From Rebecca billardiae RCC1528 (lineage: Eukaryota; Haptophyta): a stretch of DNA of 64,000 nt. The notes beneath the pieces are model-generated. The model was not told where the DNA came from. It made no database searches and was given only the letters and a program-made list of their open reading frames with translations. Each line of letters starts with the position of its first letter. Positions within the stretch are counted from its first letter, which is position 1. The position numbers were made by a program, and so were the translations under genes. Below, one piece after another: positions 53,416 to 63,378 of the stretch. Location: the NCBI GenBank assembly GCA_965240325.2, contig OZ251222.1, positions 2,914,001 through 2,978,000 on the forward strand, in the 5' to 3' direction.

Positions 53416-54465
53416 TCCCCCTCTTATTGGGGCATTTCTTCTAAGTAGCAAAGTCCGGACGCCCAGCTGGCGACCGGTGGCCACGATGGCGGCCACGCCC
53501 GCCACGTGGTGTGGGCGGGACCTTGCAAGATCAATCAAGGCGGATACAAGTGGCGGAGACTTTGATCATCGGCTAGCCCCCGTGCAGTGTGCTCTTAGCT
53601 ACACACTTATCAGAGCTGGCTCGTCTCCTCCCTCAAGACCCGCTGCTCTGTCTAGATTCTGGGTGAGCATTGCAGCATTCGCCTGATCCTCATGCGAGGG
53701 ACGACGACAACTGGCGAGCCGCTAGGCTGCTCAACGGTGACGAAGGCAGCAGTCGAGCTGCCAAGCAAAGGTCGACGCAGTGTACCTGTGCATGCGATGC
53801 GCGGGGCAGCGCGCGCCATCGTATCGCCCGTCGCCGTCGGCCACGCAGCTGCTACCGGCCAGCTGACATGATGACGCAGGGCCAGCTGAGCAGCTGCTGT
53901 GCCGAGGATCACATGGGTGCCAAGGGCTGGCAGGTGGCGTCATCACGGCGTATGCTGCGTGTGCTGCTCTCACTTACCGTGGTTGACCGGCTGCTCTGCC
54001 AGCGCGTGCCCGTGGCTGTTGCTGGGCAGGCAACGGCGCTCCTCCAGCCCGAGACAGGCTGCGCGCGTGCTGGTGAGCAGCCAACCTGCAGCTGATGTAC
54101 AGGCGGCCGCAAGCTGGCATGGCCGAGGGCACGCGGTGGCATGGTGTCTATATTAACCCACGAGCTGCCGGCCGCGCTCGCACACGCCGTGCAATCGCCT
54201 GCCGCTGCCGGGTTTGGGCACACTCGCGGGGGGGGGGCGCTCACCAGGCATTGGTCACACGCCCTCGGCGCCTCTGCCTAGCTAGCACTTGCAGACACAC
54301 CGTGCGGCAGCCCAGCGGCCACCATCCGCAGCGGTGGCTGCGAACTGGCCGAAGCTACGGGCGCGCGGCTGCATACTCTCCTTATTGGAACGTGCGCTGT
54401 CAAGTGTGATCGAGCTGACGGCGGACACGCCGGTCGGTGCTGTGTTCTTGCGCTCTCGGGGCCGG

Positions 54466-54905
54466 TGGTCATCAGGCGGTGGATACGCAGCGCGCCGCCA
54501 CGGTGCGCCAGCGCCGCAGCCGACGACTGCGGCTGCGACCAGTGTCGCGCAGCGGCGGCTGAGGGCTGTCGCGGCGGATGCGGCGACGGCGGCGGCGGCG
54601 GCGTGGTCTGGGCATGGGCTGCCGACGCCACGCGCGCACGCTGAGCGCGTGCAGCTCAGGCACAGCGACTTCGCGCGCTTATGACCGGCTGTCACCAGGC
54701 GGTGGACACGCGGCGCGCCGCCACTGTGCGCCGGCGCGGCCGCAACCGACTGCGGCCGCCGACTGCGGCCGCGACCAGCGTCGCGCAGCGGCGGCTGAGG
54801 GCTGTCGGGGCGGAGCGCGCGTGGCTGCGCGGCGGCGTAGTCTGGGCATGGGCTGCCGACGCTGCGTGCGCACAGGCGTGCGCACCCAGACCGGCGACGC
54901 TGATC
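54466..54905. repeat. tandem pair of about 220-bp units
   Basis: Two copies about 223 bp apart share CAGGCGGTGGA, a CGCAGCGGCGGCTGAGGGCTGTC block and TCTGGGCATGGGCTGCCGACG. They are moderately diverged. Confidence 0.75.
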
Positions 54906-55790
54906 GACGCGCCCATCGCGCTGGAGCCGCTGTCATCCGACGCTGCTGTGCCCGCGCCCAGCAGCGCTCGACTCCGCGCCCAGTGCGGCGGCAGCAGCAG
55001 GGATGGTGCCACGGCGGGCGGCGGGCGCTGATGCAGCTGACGGCTCGGCTGTGCGCGCCCGAGGGGCCTGGGCGACGGGCGCGCCGAGCGCGGTGACGCC
55101 TCTCGCCTCGCCCGTCGCGCTGGAGCCGCTGCCATCCGACGCTGCTGCGCCCGCGCCCAGCTTGGGCAGCAGCGACTGCGCTCGACTCCGCGCCGCGCGC
55201 GGCGGCAGCAGCAGGGATGGTGCCACGGCGGGCGGCGGCGGTCGACGGAGCTGCCAGCTCGGCGGTGCGCGCCCGAGGGGCCTGGGCGCTGGACGCACCG
55301 AGCGCGGTGCCGCCTCTCGCCTCGCCCATCGCGCTGGAGCCGCTGCCATTCGACGCTGCTGCGCCCGCGCCCAGCTTGGGCAGCAGCGGCTGCGCTCGAC
55401 TCCGCGCCGCGTGCGGCGGCAGCAGCAGGGATGGTGCCACGGCGGGCGACGGGCGCTGATGCAGCTGGCGGCTCGGCGGTGCGCGCCCGAGGGGCCTGGG
55501 CGACGGGCGCGCCGAGCGCGGTGACGCCTCTCGCCTCGCCCATCGCGCTGGAGCCGCTGTCATCCGACGCTGCTGTGCCCGCGCCCAGCTTGGGCAGCAG
55601 CAGCAGCGCTCGACTCCGCGCCGCGTGCGGCGGCAGCAGCAGGGATGGTGCCACGGCGGGCGACGGGCGCTGATGCAGCTGGCGGCTCGGCGGTGCGCGC
55701 CCGAGGGGCCTGGGCGACGGACGCGCCGAGGGCGATGACGCCGCCTGCTTCGCCCAGCGCGCCGAGGAGCAGCTGCTGCCGTTACTCTGA
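54905..55790. repeat. 214-bp satellite array
   Basis: About four units. Landmark GGATGGTGCCACGG at 55001, 55215, 55429 and 55643 (spacing 214 bp). Substitutions are scattered along the whole unit. 214 is not divisible by three and no exon model works, so this is a plain satellite, unlike the zinc-finger array. Confidence 0.85.
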
Positions 55791-55851
55791 CTGACGTCTA
55801 CGTCTACTGAGATGATGCCGATGGCGTCTTGCAGTACGACAGCATCATATA

Positions 55852-55864
55852 TATACATACATAC

Positions 55865-55926
<62 letters not shown>

Positions 55927-55932
55927 ATACAC

Positions 55933-55991
<59 letters not shown>
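55852..55991. repeat. (TA)n with (CATA)n core
   Basis: TA dinucleotide run of about 140 bp with a central ACACATACATACA segment. Confidence 0.95.
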
Positions 55992-55994
<3 letters not shown>

Positions 55995-56924
55995 TGCAGG
56001 ATTGGAATTTTCCGTGACGCTTCGGACGGTCCGCAGCTCGAGTCAGCGAATCCGGTCTCGGCCGGACAGTGGAACTCGGGTGGAAGCCGCGACTTCGCGG
56101 CGGACGGAGCCTCAAACGAGCGGTGCCTCGGCTCGCGGCGCGATCTACTCGGCGAAGACCGACGAGGCTGCTCGCGGGCCCGACTATGCGTCGACGCGGG
56201 CTGGGGTCGTCTTCCGCGTGGCGCTGGGCAAGTTCCTCGCCGCCCTGACGGGTGCTCTCCTTTCGCCCTCACGGCGCGCGCGGTGCGTTTCGCGAGCTTC
56301 TTGCATGCGCCGCCCGCGGTTGCGCCCGAGCCTGATGCTTCAGTCGACACGGCAGGTGGCTCGCGCAGGGTGGGATTGTGTGCGGGTGCCGCTGGCGGTG
56401 CGTCTCACCCTCCTGAAATTGTGTGGGAGGCTGTGACATTGCACGCGTACACCCCGCCACGCCCGCGGCCCGCCCGCGCAAACGCCGCGCCGCGCAGTTG
56501 TCTTTGACCTCGAGCGAGCCTGAGGCGTGGAGGCGACCGACGGCGGGGTGCGACTTGCCCACCGACCCGAGCCGCATCACCCAGCGCAGCCTCGCCCGCG
56601 ACGACGCTTCGCCTGGCTGCCACTGCTCAGCCGCGTGCAAGGCGGGCTGGGCGACGTCTTTGCGAGCGCGGCTGCAGCGCAGCACGCGAGAGGCTGGAGC
56701 GCCATGACGCGGATGGCGGAGCGGGCTTTGGGCTGGCTGGCATGAGCCGCCAGGCTGTACCGTCCGCGCAGATCGCGCTCGGCCCGGCCGCAGCCCTCCT
56801 GAGCGCGCGCCTCAGAGCTGAGACTGATCACGTGCACGCGCACAAGCCACACTGCCGTGGCTGTGTCGAGCAGCTGCGTGTGCTCGAGGCGCGGCGCTCG
56901 CACGGGCCACGCGGGCGCAGCGGG

Positions 56925-57740
56925 TGCGCGCAGCTGGCGCACGCAGTGCCACGTCCTGCCGCGCCAGTTTGGCGGCCGTCCGCCCCCCCGAGCTCGAGTT
57001 CTGCGCGCTTTGCGACGGCGCGGCCGGCCGCGCCCATCTTCATGCTTGGGCACGCCAGCATGGCCGCCGCCGGGCCTGCTGCGCGCGCCGAAGCTGGAGG
57101 GCGGAGGAGGGCGCTGGGCTGCTCCTACGGCGTGCTGCAGCCCGGGCAGGCTTTTCCGCGGCGCGGCGAGGCCGTCGCGCCTGCTCGCCGCCGTCGAGTC
57201 GCCCGTGCTGAGTGACCGTCGGCCGCATGTGCTCGGCGGCACCGCAGGCAGGCGTCCCATACCAGTGTGCTCGAGCCGCTGCGCGCACCCAAGGCGAGCT
57301 GCTCGAGCGGGCTAGGTGGGCCCACGGAGTGCGCGCAGCTGGCGCACGCAGCCCCGCGTCATGGGGTGTCGGTTTGACGGTCGCCAGCCCCCGTGGGCTC
57401 GAGCTCTGTGCGCTTCACCACGGAGGTGCCGACGGCGCCCCGCGGCGCGCAACGGCGTGGCAGCATGGCCGCCGCCGGCGCCGCCGCACATGCCGCCGCT
57501 TACGGGCAGTCGAGAGCTTGGGGCAGCACCTACGGCATGCTGCAGCTCGGGCGGGCTCTGCCAGCCTGCTGTGGCGTGATCGCGCATTTTCCAGACCGTC
57601 GACTCGCCCGCGCTGCATATTTGTTTGCCGCGCGTGCTCGACGGCGCTGCTGCCGCCGCTACGGCCGCGCGTTGCTGCGTCGCGAGCGAGCCCGATTCGA
57701 GCTGAACGGCGGCGTGCTCATCGCTGCTGGCGCAGATGGG
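56925..57740. repeat. diverged tandem duplication, about 406 bp
   Basis: The landmark GTGCGCGCAGCTGGCGCACGC occurs at about 56925 and 57331, and later blocks (CAGCATGGCCGCCGCCGG, then TACGGC.TGCTGCAG) recur in the same order. The copies are clearly related but well diverged. No coding evidence. Confidence 0.65.
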
Positions 57741-59002
57741 CGCGTCATGGTGGCCACGCACGGTGCTGAGTGCTCGCGCGTGCCAGACGAGGCGCGTGCT
57801 CGCGCTGTGGCTCAATGTCCGGCAGTGCGCGTGGCAGGCCGCAGCTGCTCGACAACAGAACCAGCGGGCAGTGATCGGGCTGCGCGCGCGCAGCTGATGG
57901 CGGCGAACGAGCGAGCCCGCACCGCCGCGCAAGGGCTGGGCGACTGGCGCCGAGGTGGCGCGCACGTCGTCCGCTGCCGTTGGCATCGCGGCGGACGCTT
58001 CAAGCTCGTTCGGCCGGCGTGTTTTCTCCGACGCCCACCTGCGAGCGCTGCCGGCACCGTGCTCGGGCGTCAGTATCGGTGGGCTCGAGCACGCGTGGTG
58101 AGGCGCTCGGAGCGGTCGACGGCCATGATGGGGCAGCGCACGGTGGGCGCAGGCCACGCGCACGCCAGCGCCCCGCGTGGCGTGGCTTCACGGGGCGCAG
58201 CCACCAGGAGACTGTGCTGCGACGAGCTCGGGCGCGCTCGGGCGCCGCTGCTCTGCATTTTCCCGAAAAATCGGTTTTCGTGCCCTCGACCGGCGGCATG
58301 CCGCCGGGGTGGCCGCAGCTGCGCTCGGAGCAGCGCGCACGGGCACCGCCGTGTGCGCCCGCCCGCTTTCGCCGCCGCCGAGCTCGAGCACAGCGCTGCG
58401 CGGGGCTGCGTAATGCCAACGGCGCATGATTTTTTGCCCGCGCCGAGCGCGCGTCGGCGCGCGCAGCGCGCTCAGGTGTGGCCTGCTACCAAGGTCTGTG
58501 CCACGATTCGACGCGCCTATGGTGCGCCGAATTTAGGCGCACCGCTTCAGAATTGTCCGATGATTCGACTAGTGGTGCGGACAACTTAAAACGTCACCCT
58601 GAGCAGTTTTCCGGCACTGTGTATATATATGCTGATAGATATATAGCTAGTGATGCGCGCAGAGTTCTGAGCAGCTCATGCCGCTGCCCAATGACTCTCA
58701 GATCCGCGCTGCCGGGCCAAGGATATGATGATGCGCGGCCTGCGGCTGCTGATCGGAGGCGATGACGCGCCGATGCTGACGATGACGTGCGCCCGGCCTG
58801 TCGATACTCGATGGCGGATCGGACGTCCGAGTCATCATATCGCGATCGACATCATAATAATTAATAATGACGCGATGCTGACACGGCTGACTGCTATCAT
58901 CAGCATATCGATCAGCATCGTCAGGATGACGAACATATCATTCAGTGACAGCAAGTGGCCTGCTGTGCTCATATATATATATATATATATACTATAGCTC
59001 TC

Positions 59003-59058
<56 letters not shown>

Positions 59059-59079
59059 GTCTCTCTCTCTCTCTCTCTG
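59003..59079. repeat. (CT)n microsatellite
   Basis: CT run preceded by a short (TA)n at about 58970-58990. Confidence 0.95.
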
Positions 59080-59362
59080 GTAAGTATGCACCAGTCGACT
59101 GACTGCTAGCTGCTGATGATGATGACGACGGTCGTCGTCAGCAGATGTCATCAGCTGCAGCTATTAGTATATACGTACCAGTACAGTATTAGATTTAGTG
59201 CCGTCTCGGGGACGCACCGCTCCGCCGTGTGATCCGAGGACCGATCCAGACCGTCAGTGGCGACGCGCGCGAGTCAGTAGCTGCGCGCGCGCGCCTACGT
59301 GCGCTATACTAGCTGGCTGAGTCTCAGTGTCGTCAGTCAGCAGCATATATACTGCTCGCGCC

Positions 59363-59365
<3 letters not shown>

Positions 59366-59447
<82 letters not shown>
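59366..59447. repeat. (GA)n microsatellite
   Basis: About 80 bp of uninterrupted GA dinucleotides. Confidence 0.95.
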
Positions 59448-59451
<4 letters not shown>

Positions 59452-59970
59452 TGCGTGTCATTGATGCTCGCGCAGAGCTCATGGTCGTGGCTCGGTCACG
59501 CGATGCAGCACATTGCGCTGGTGCCAGGCCGCCACGCGCATGGCCGGACATGGCAACGCGTTGTACCATGAGTGCACTCGACTGCACAAAGGAGCAGCGG
59601 GCCCAGAACCCTACGCATAGCGAGCATGCACGCGCGCGCAGTCATGATGGTGGGAACTGAATGAACAAGATGAGTGGGCATGAGGCGACGCGGCACTGAA
59701 CATCACGGATGGCGAAGACGTTCTGATACAACTACTAGTAGCAGTCCTCTGTCGGTCGGTTGCGATGACAGGCTTGGCGCGGCGATCACCCCCGGACTCC
59801 AATCGTGGCAATCGTCGCCTCGTGAGGCCGTGAGCCGCCGAGCAGATGGTGCGAGCCGCAACTACTAACTAGGACTGCGCGCATGCGCACATCCCTGAGC
59901 ACAGCCGCTCAATCCAGCTCGTGCGGCATGCACAGCGAACAGAACGCGACGCAAGCGGTATGAGACGGCA

Positions 59971-61014
59971 TCAAGCGCGGTTCGACGCGCGTGCCTGAGC
60001 CATGCAGTCGTAGCCCGCGGCCGCGAGCTGCTCTTCCGTTGCGGACCACAGCGCCTTGCGCAGCGAGCCGTCCTCATCCCGCCCGGCGGTGGATGGCACC
60101 TTCACCTCGCAGTCGGCGAGGTACGCGCCCGCATAGTCCGGCCGTCCGCACTCGGGCGACAAGCACGCGTATACAGTCGTGGCCGCGCCCTGCTCCACGC
60201 TCTTGTCCGTCAGGAAGAGCGAGAGCAACGCCCCGCCGACCGCGTTGCTTGCCGGCGTGTTTCTCCACAGCGGCGTGCGGATGACGCCCGGGTGGACCGA
60301 GAGCGCCGTGATCGGGCTATCCGCCGAGCGGTCGGCGACCGACTTGGCGAACAGCAGGTTCGCCAGCTTGGACTGCCCATACGCGTCCCACGCCGCGTAC
60401 TGCCGCTTGCGGTAGTGCAGATCCTTCGGGTCGAGCGTGCCCATCGTGTGCGCGATGCTCGAGAGGCAGACCACGCGGCACTGATGCTTCTGCGCGCGCA
60501 GCTTGGGCTCGAGGAGGCAGTAGAGGTAGAAGTGGCCAAAGTGGTTGACGCCGATCTGCTTCTCAAAGCCGTCCGCCGTGTACTCCGCCTGCGGCAGCGC
60601 CATGATCCCCGCGTTCAGCACGAGCAGGTCGATGGTCTCGCCGACGAGCCCGTCCGCAAGCGCGCGCACAGACGCGAGGTCCGCCAGGTCCACCATGCGA
60701 TGTTCGATCACGGCGTCGGGCACGGTGTACGAGCCCTGCTGCTTGATGGCTTTCTCGCACGCAGGCGCGTACTTGGTCGGGTTGCGGCTCGCGATGATCA
60801 CCTTGCAGCCAGCGAGCGCGAGCGCCTTGGCCGTCTCGAGGCCGATGCCACTGGCCCCGCCCGTGATCACAGCCGTCTTGCCGGCAAAGGCGGCAGGGCC
60901 ACCGAACGCACTGACGACCTCGCGCGCAGTGCTCCGTGCTCCAAGGCGAGTGGGGGGCTTTGCACAGCTCGCCACCCCCGGCAGCATCGCGAGGACGAGT
61001 TGCAACTTGCCCAT
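59971..61014 (-). CDS. short-chain dehydrogenase/reductase (retinol dehydrogenase/TIC32-like)
   Basis: 347 residues from the ATG at 61014. The N-terminal 20 residues (MGKLQLVLAMLPGVASCAKP) look like a signal or targeting leader. The Rossmann fold shows TGGASGIG (51-58) for NAD(P) binding, NAG (134-136), Ser186 in LSSIAH, and the catalytic pair Tyr212/Lys216 in AYGQSKLANLLFA, followed by HPGVIRTPLW. This arrangement (long substrate-loop region, LHPG/VHPG motif) is that of the RDH/WWOX/TIC32 branch of classical SDRs; the substrate is not predictable. Complete, single exon. Divergent with the BRCT-GNAT gene across 287 bp. Confidence 0.9.
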   Translation of the reverse strand: MGKLQLVLAMLPGVASCAKPPTRLGARSTAREVVSAFGGPAAFAGKTAVITGGASGIGLETAKALALAGCKVIIASRNPTKYAPACEKAIKQQGSYTVPDAVIEHRMVDLADLASVRALADGLVGETIDLLVLNAGIMALPQAEYTADGFEKQIGVNHFGHFYLYCLLEPKLRAQKHQCRVVCLSSIAHTMGTLDPKDLHYRKRQYAAWDAYGQSKLANLLFAKSVADRSADSPITALSVHPGVIRTPLWRNTPASNAVGGALLSLFLTDKSVEQGAATTVYACLSPECGRPDYAGAYLADCEVKVPSTAGRDEDGSLRKALWSATEEQLAAAGYDCMAQARASNRA

Positions 61015-61301
61015 CTCAACGCGTCGTTCGCGGGCGGAAGCGGATGGCGAGCTTGATGCGCACGCTGATGCGGCGAGCAGCGTCGGCGAAGGTGTGAGCG
61101 ACCGACCGGTAGGTAAGCAACAGTACCTTGGTAGCCCGTACTACTCGAAAGTTCCATGCAGGACTCGTTGTCCGGGTGTAAATGGATAGATCTTTAGTTC
61201 TTTACCGTTGGCGCGCCGGCCATTCGTTCGTGAGTCGGGGCGTGAGGCGTGAGCAGTGAGCAGCGGCGCCGCGGCGGTCATCGCGTGCAGGCTCGGGGCC
61301 C
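61015..61301. promoter_or_regulatory. putative shared promoter region of divergent genes
   Basis: 287 bp between the ATGs at 61014 (minus) and 61302 (plus). It includes a short AT-rich patch at 61180-61205. No specific element recognised. Confidence 0.4.
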
Positions 61302-62921
61302 ATGCGCGGCGAGTCACCGGTCATCGCCCTGTCGAGCGTGCGCTCGGAGGAGCGGGAGCGGCTCAAGCGGCTGATTCTCGACTCCCGCGAGCGCTTGCCG
61401 GCGGAGCTAGACGAGACGCCCTTCGGCGAGCGCTGCACTCACCTCGTCCTCGCGCAGCCGCGGCGGACACTCAAGGCGCTGTTTGCCATCGCGCGTGGCG
61501 CTCACATTGTCTCCGTGCCGTGGGTCGAGGCGTCCACGCGCGAGGGTGCGTGGGCGGGCGAGGGCTCGTACGAGCTGATCGGTCTCCCCGGCGCGCAGCG
61601 TGCGCGCGCCGCCGTGGGCGATCCGCCGCTGTTCGCGCACGCGCGCGTACACGTCGCACCTGGCACGCGCGCCCCTCGGTCTGCGCTCGAGCAGCTGCTG
61701 ACACTGCTCGGGGCAGCGGTGGAGGCGGAGGAGAGTGCGCGGCGGACGGATGTCGTTCTCATCCTCGGCGACGACGCGCCCTCGCCACTCCCCCCGACGA
61801 GGCGAGTCCTCCGCGAGAACGCGCTGCTCTCCGCCATCGAGCGCTATGAGCGCCCGGCCGCCCTCGGCAGCCCGCCGCCTCGAGGCCCGGCGCAGCCCGA
61901 GGCCCACGCGCAGAGCCCAGCGCCCAGCGCCGAGGTCTCTGCGCCCGCTCTCGACCCTGACGCTCCGCGCTGGCTTCAGCCCGCCTCGCGCGCCGTGGCA
62001 TCGCGCGTGCGCCTGGGCAAGGCCGCCGAGAGCGAGCACGCGCCACAGCCCAAGCCGCAGCGCACGCGCGTGATGCCCAAGCGCGGCGCCAGCGCTCAGG
62101 GCCCGTCCTCGCGCGCGCCGGTGGCGCCTACGGCCTGCGGCGCGTGGGGCGTCGGCGGCGGGCTGAGCGTGCGCATCGTGCGCGGCCAGGGCGCGCACGT
62201 CGCCGACTACTTTGTGATGGACGACGTGCTCGAAATCTACCGCGACCGGTTGCCGCGGTGCAACGTCGACTACCACGCGCGGGGCGGGGCGCACAACGTG
62301 GACGCGGGCAGTCCAGAAGGCGCGGACGAGCACGACGAGGACGACTTTGCGTTCACGTCGGATGCGCGCTCGTCCAAGCGCCGCGCCCACCCGCGCGCGG
62401 CCCCCGCCCCGAGCGGCGCTGCGAGCAAGCGCGCCAAGCGGCCGGTGGACTTCCTCGGCGACCTGATCGGCGGCGGCAGCGCGCCGTCGCCGCGGCCGGC
62501 GCGTGGCTCCGGCGCGCACTCGGGCCGATTGACGCTGGCGCTCGTGCTCGACGATGGCGGTTTGCCTCTGGCGGCGCTCACGCTCCACGTGCACGCGCGG
62601 CTGGGCGTGGGCGAGATCCTGCTCTGCGCCGTGCGCAAGCAGCGCTCCCGCCGTGGGCTGGGAGGCGCCCTGGTGGAGTGCACGCTCGAGGTGCTCCGCG
62701 ACATCAGCGGGCTGCACACGGCCGTGTGCATCGCGAGCAAGGACTCGGTCGGGTTTTGGGAGAAGATGGGCTTCAGCGCGGATGTGAGCCTCGGGAGCGA
62801 CGCGTGGGCGTCGCTGATCGACCCCTTCGACGATAGTGTCGTGATGCAGCTGCAGCTGCACAACGCGGAGCCTCATCGGCCTTTGGCCACGGGCACGGTC
62901 CGCGCGTCAAGCGCCGGATAG
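61302..62921 (+). CDS. tandem BRCT and GNAT acetyltransferase fusion protein
   Basis: 539 residues from the ATG at 61302. Residues 6-95 form a BRCT domain (CTHLVLAQPRRTLKALFAIA, then RGAHIVSVPWVEAS), closest in feel to the C-terminal BRCT pair of microcephalin/TopBP1-type proteins, which bind phosphoserine peptides at DNA damage. A second, weaker BRCT follows (about 105-185: ARVHVAPGTRAP...VVLILGDDAP). A Pro/Ala-rich linker leads to a basic segment (SSKRRAHPRAAPAP). The C-terminus (about 405-520) is a GNAT N-acetyltransferase: LALVLDDGGLPLAALTLHV, the acetyl-CoA loop KQRSRRGLGGALVE (Q/R-x-x-G-x-G/A) and FWEKMGF. A BRCT pair joined to a GNAT is unusual. A DNA-damage or chromatin acetyltransferase role is inferred. 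Confidence 0.75.
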   Translation: MRGESPVIALSSVRSEERERLKRLILDSRERLPAELDETPFGERCTHLVLAQPRRTLKALFAIARGAHIVSVPWVEASTREGAWAGEGSYELIGLPGAQRARAAVGDPPLFAHARVHVAPGTRAPRSALEQLLTLLGAAVEAEESARRTDVVLILGDDAPSPLPPTRRVLRENALLSAIERYERPAALGSPPPRGPAQPEAHAQSPAPSAEVSAPALDPDAPRWLQPASRAVASRVRLGKAAESEHAPQPKPQRTRVMPKRGASAQGPSSRAPVAPTACGAWGVGGGLSVRIVRGQGAHVADYFVMDDVLEIYRDRLPRCNVDYHARGGAHNVDAGSPEGADEHDEDDFAFTSDARSSKRRAHPRAAPAPSGAASKRAKRPVDFLGDLIGGGSAPSPRPARGSGAHSGRLTLALVLDDGGLPLAALTLHVHARLGVGEILLCAVRKQRSRRGLGGALVECTLEVLRDISGLHTAVCIASKDSVGFWEKMGFSADVSLGSDAWASLIDPFDDSVVMQLQLHNAEPHRPLATGTVRASSAG

Positions 62922-63378
62922 ACTATAGAGCGTCAGCCAGAGACTAGTGCTAGGACTGGGCCAGCTGGAGGCGTCACACCAGCAGCGCAAGCTGCCAATC
63001 CGTGTGAGTACTGTAGCTACTGCGCGTCGTCATTACAACTACCGGCGGCGGCTGTCAGTATTGTTACCAGCCAGCGAGAAGGCCGCGGTAGGCCGCCATT
63101 TGGCATTTGGCGGCCACCGCGGCCAGCATTATCGTCGCGGGAGCAGTTCTGTACGGTCAGTGAGTTCTGCCTGCATGCAGCCTGAGAAGTTGAAGTGCTC
63201 ATTTGGTGCCGCTTCACCGTCGGCTTTTGTCTTTTGAGCCATCTGGTAGCAGCAGCTAGCTACTCCGTAACTACTCGTCGGTGACTCATATTCATCATCA
63301 GACGACATTGTCATCACTAATAGTAATACTACTCATCATCAGCTGAGTGAATCAGCACCAGCCAAGCAGAGCTTGGAC
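62922..63378. other. convergent intergenic region
   Basis: 457 bp between two converging gene ends. It contains the strong hairpin at 63081-63124; otherwise nothing is recognised. Confidence 0.5.
63081..63124. terminator. strong GC hairpin between convergent genes
   Basis: GGCCGCGGT(A)GGCCGCCA pairs with TGGCGGCCACCGCGGCC around a loop of about nine bases; one bulged base. Eukaryotic Pol II does not need such a hairpin, so the terminator label is tentative. It may be a 3' UTR element or a barrier between opposing transcripts. Confidence 0.35.

Larger units (their letters stand above)
53416..59970. other. gene-poor satellite region
   Basis: 6.5 kb with no gene I can support. It contains the tandem repeats and microsatellites listed separately and GC-rich sequence whose open frames change with each repeat unit. 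A few plus-strand stretches at 56000-56450 look mildly protein-like but have no family match or consistent frame. Confidence 0.5.

Noticed and set aside
54905-55790. A second exon-intron repeat gene in the 214-bp array
   Set aside because: Tested GT and AG pairs on both strands; no phase-consistent exon without stops. Substitutions are spread evenly over the unit.
54692-56350. Very long minus-strand open frame across the satellite and (TA)n region
   Set aside because: It reads straight through about 140 bp of TA microsatellite (Ile-Tyr runs) and through repeat units whose length is not divisible by three. It is a by-product of high GC and dinucleotide repeats.
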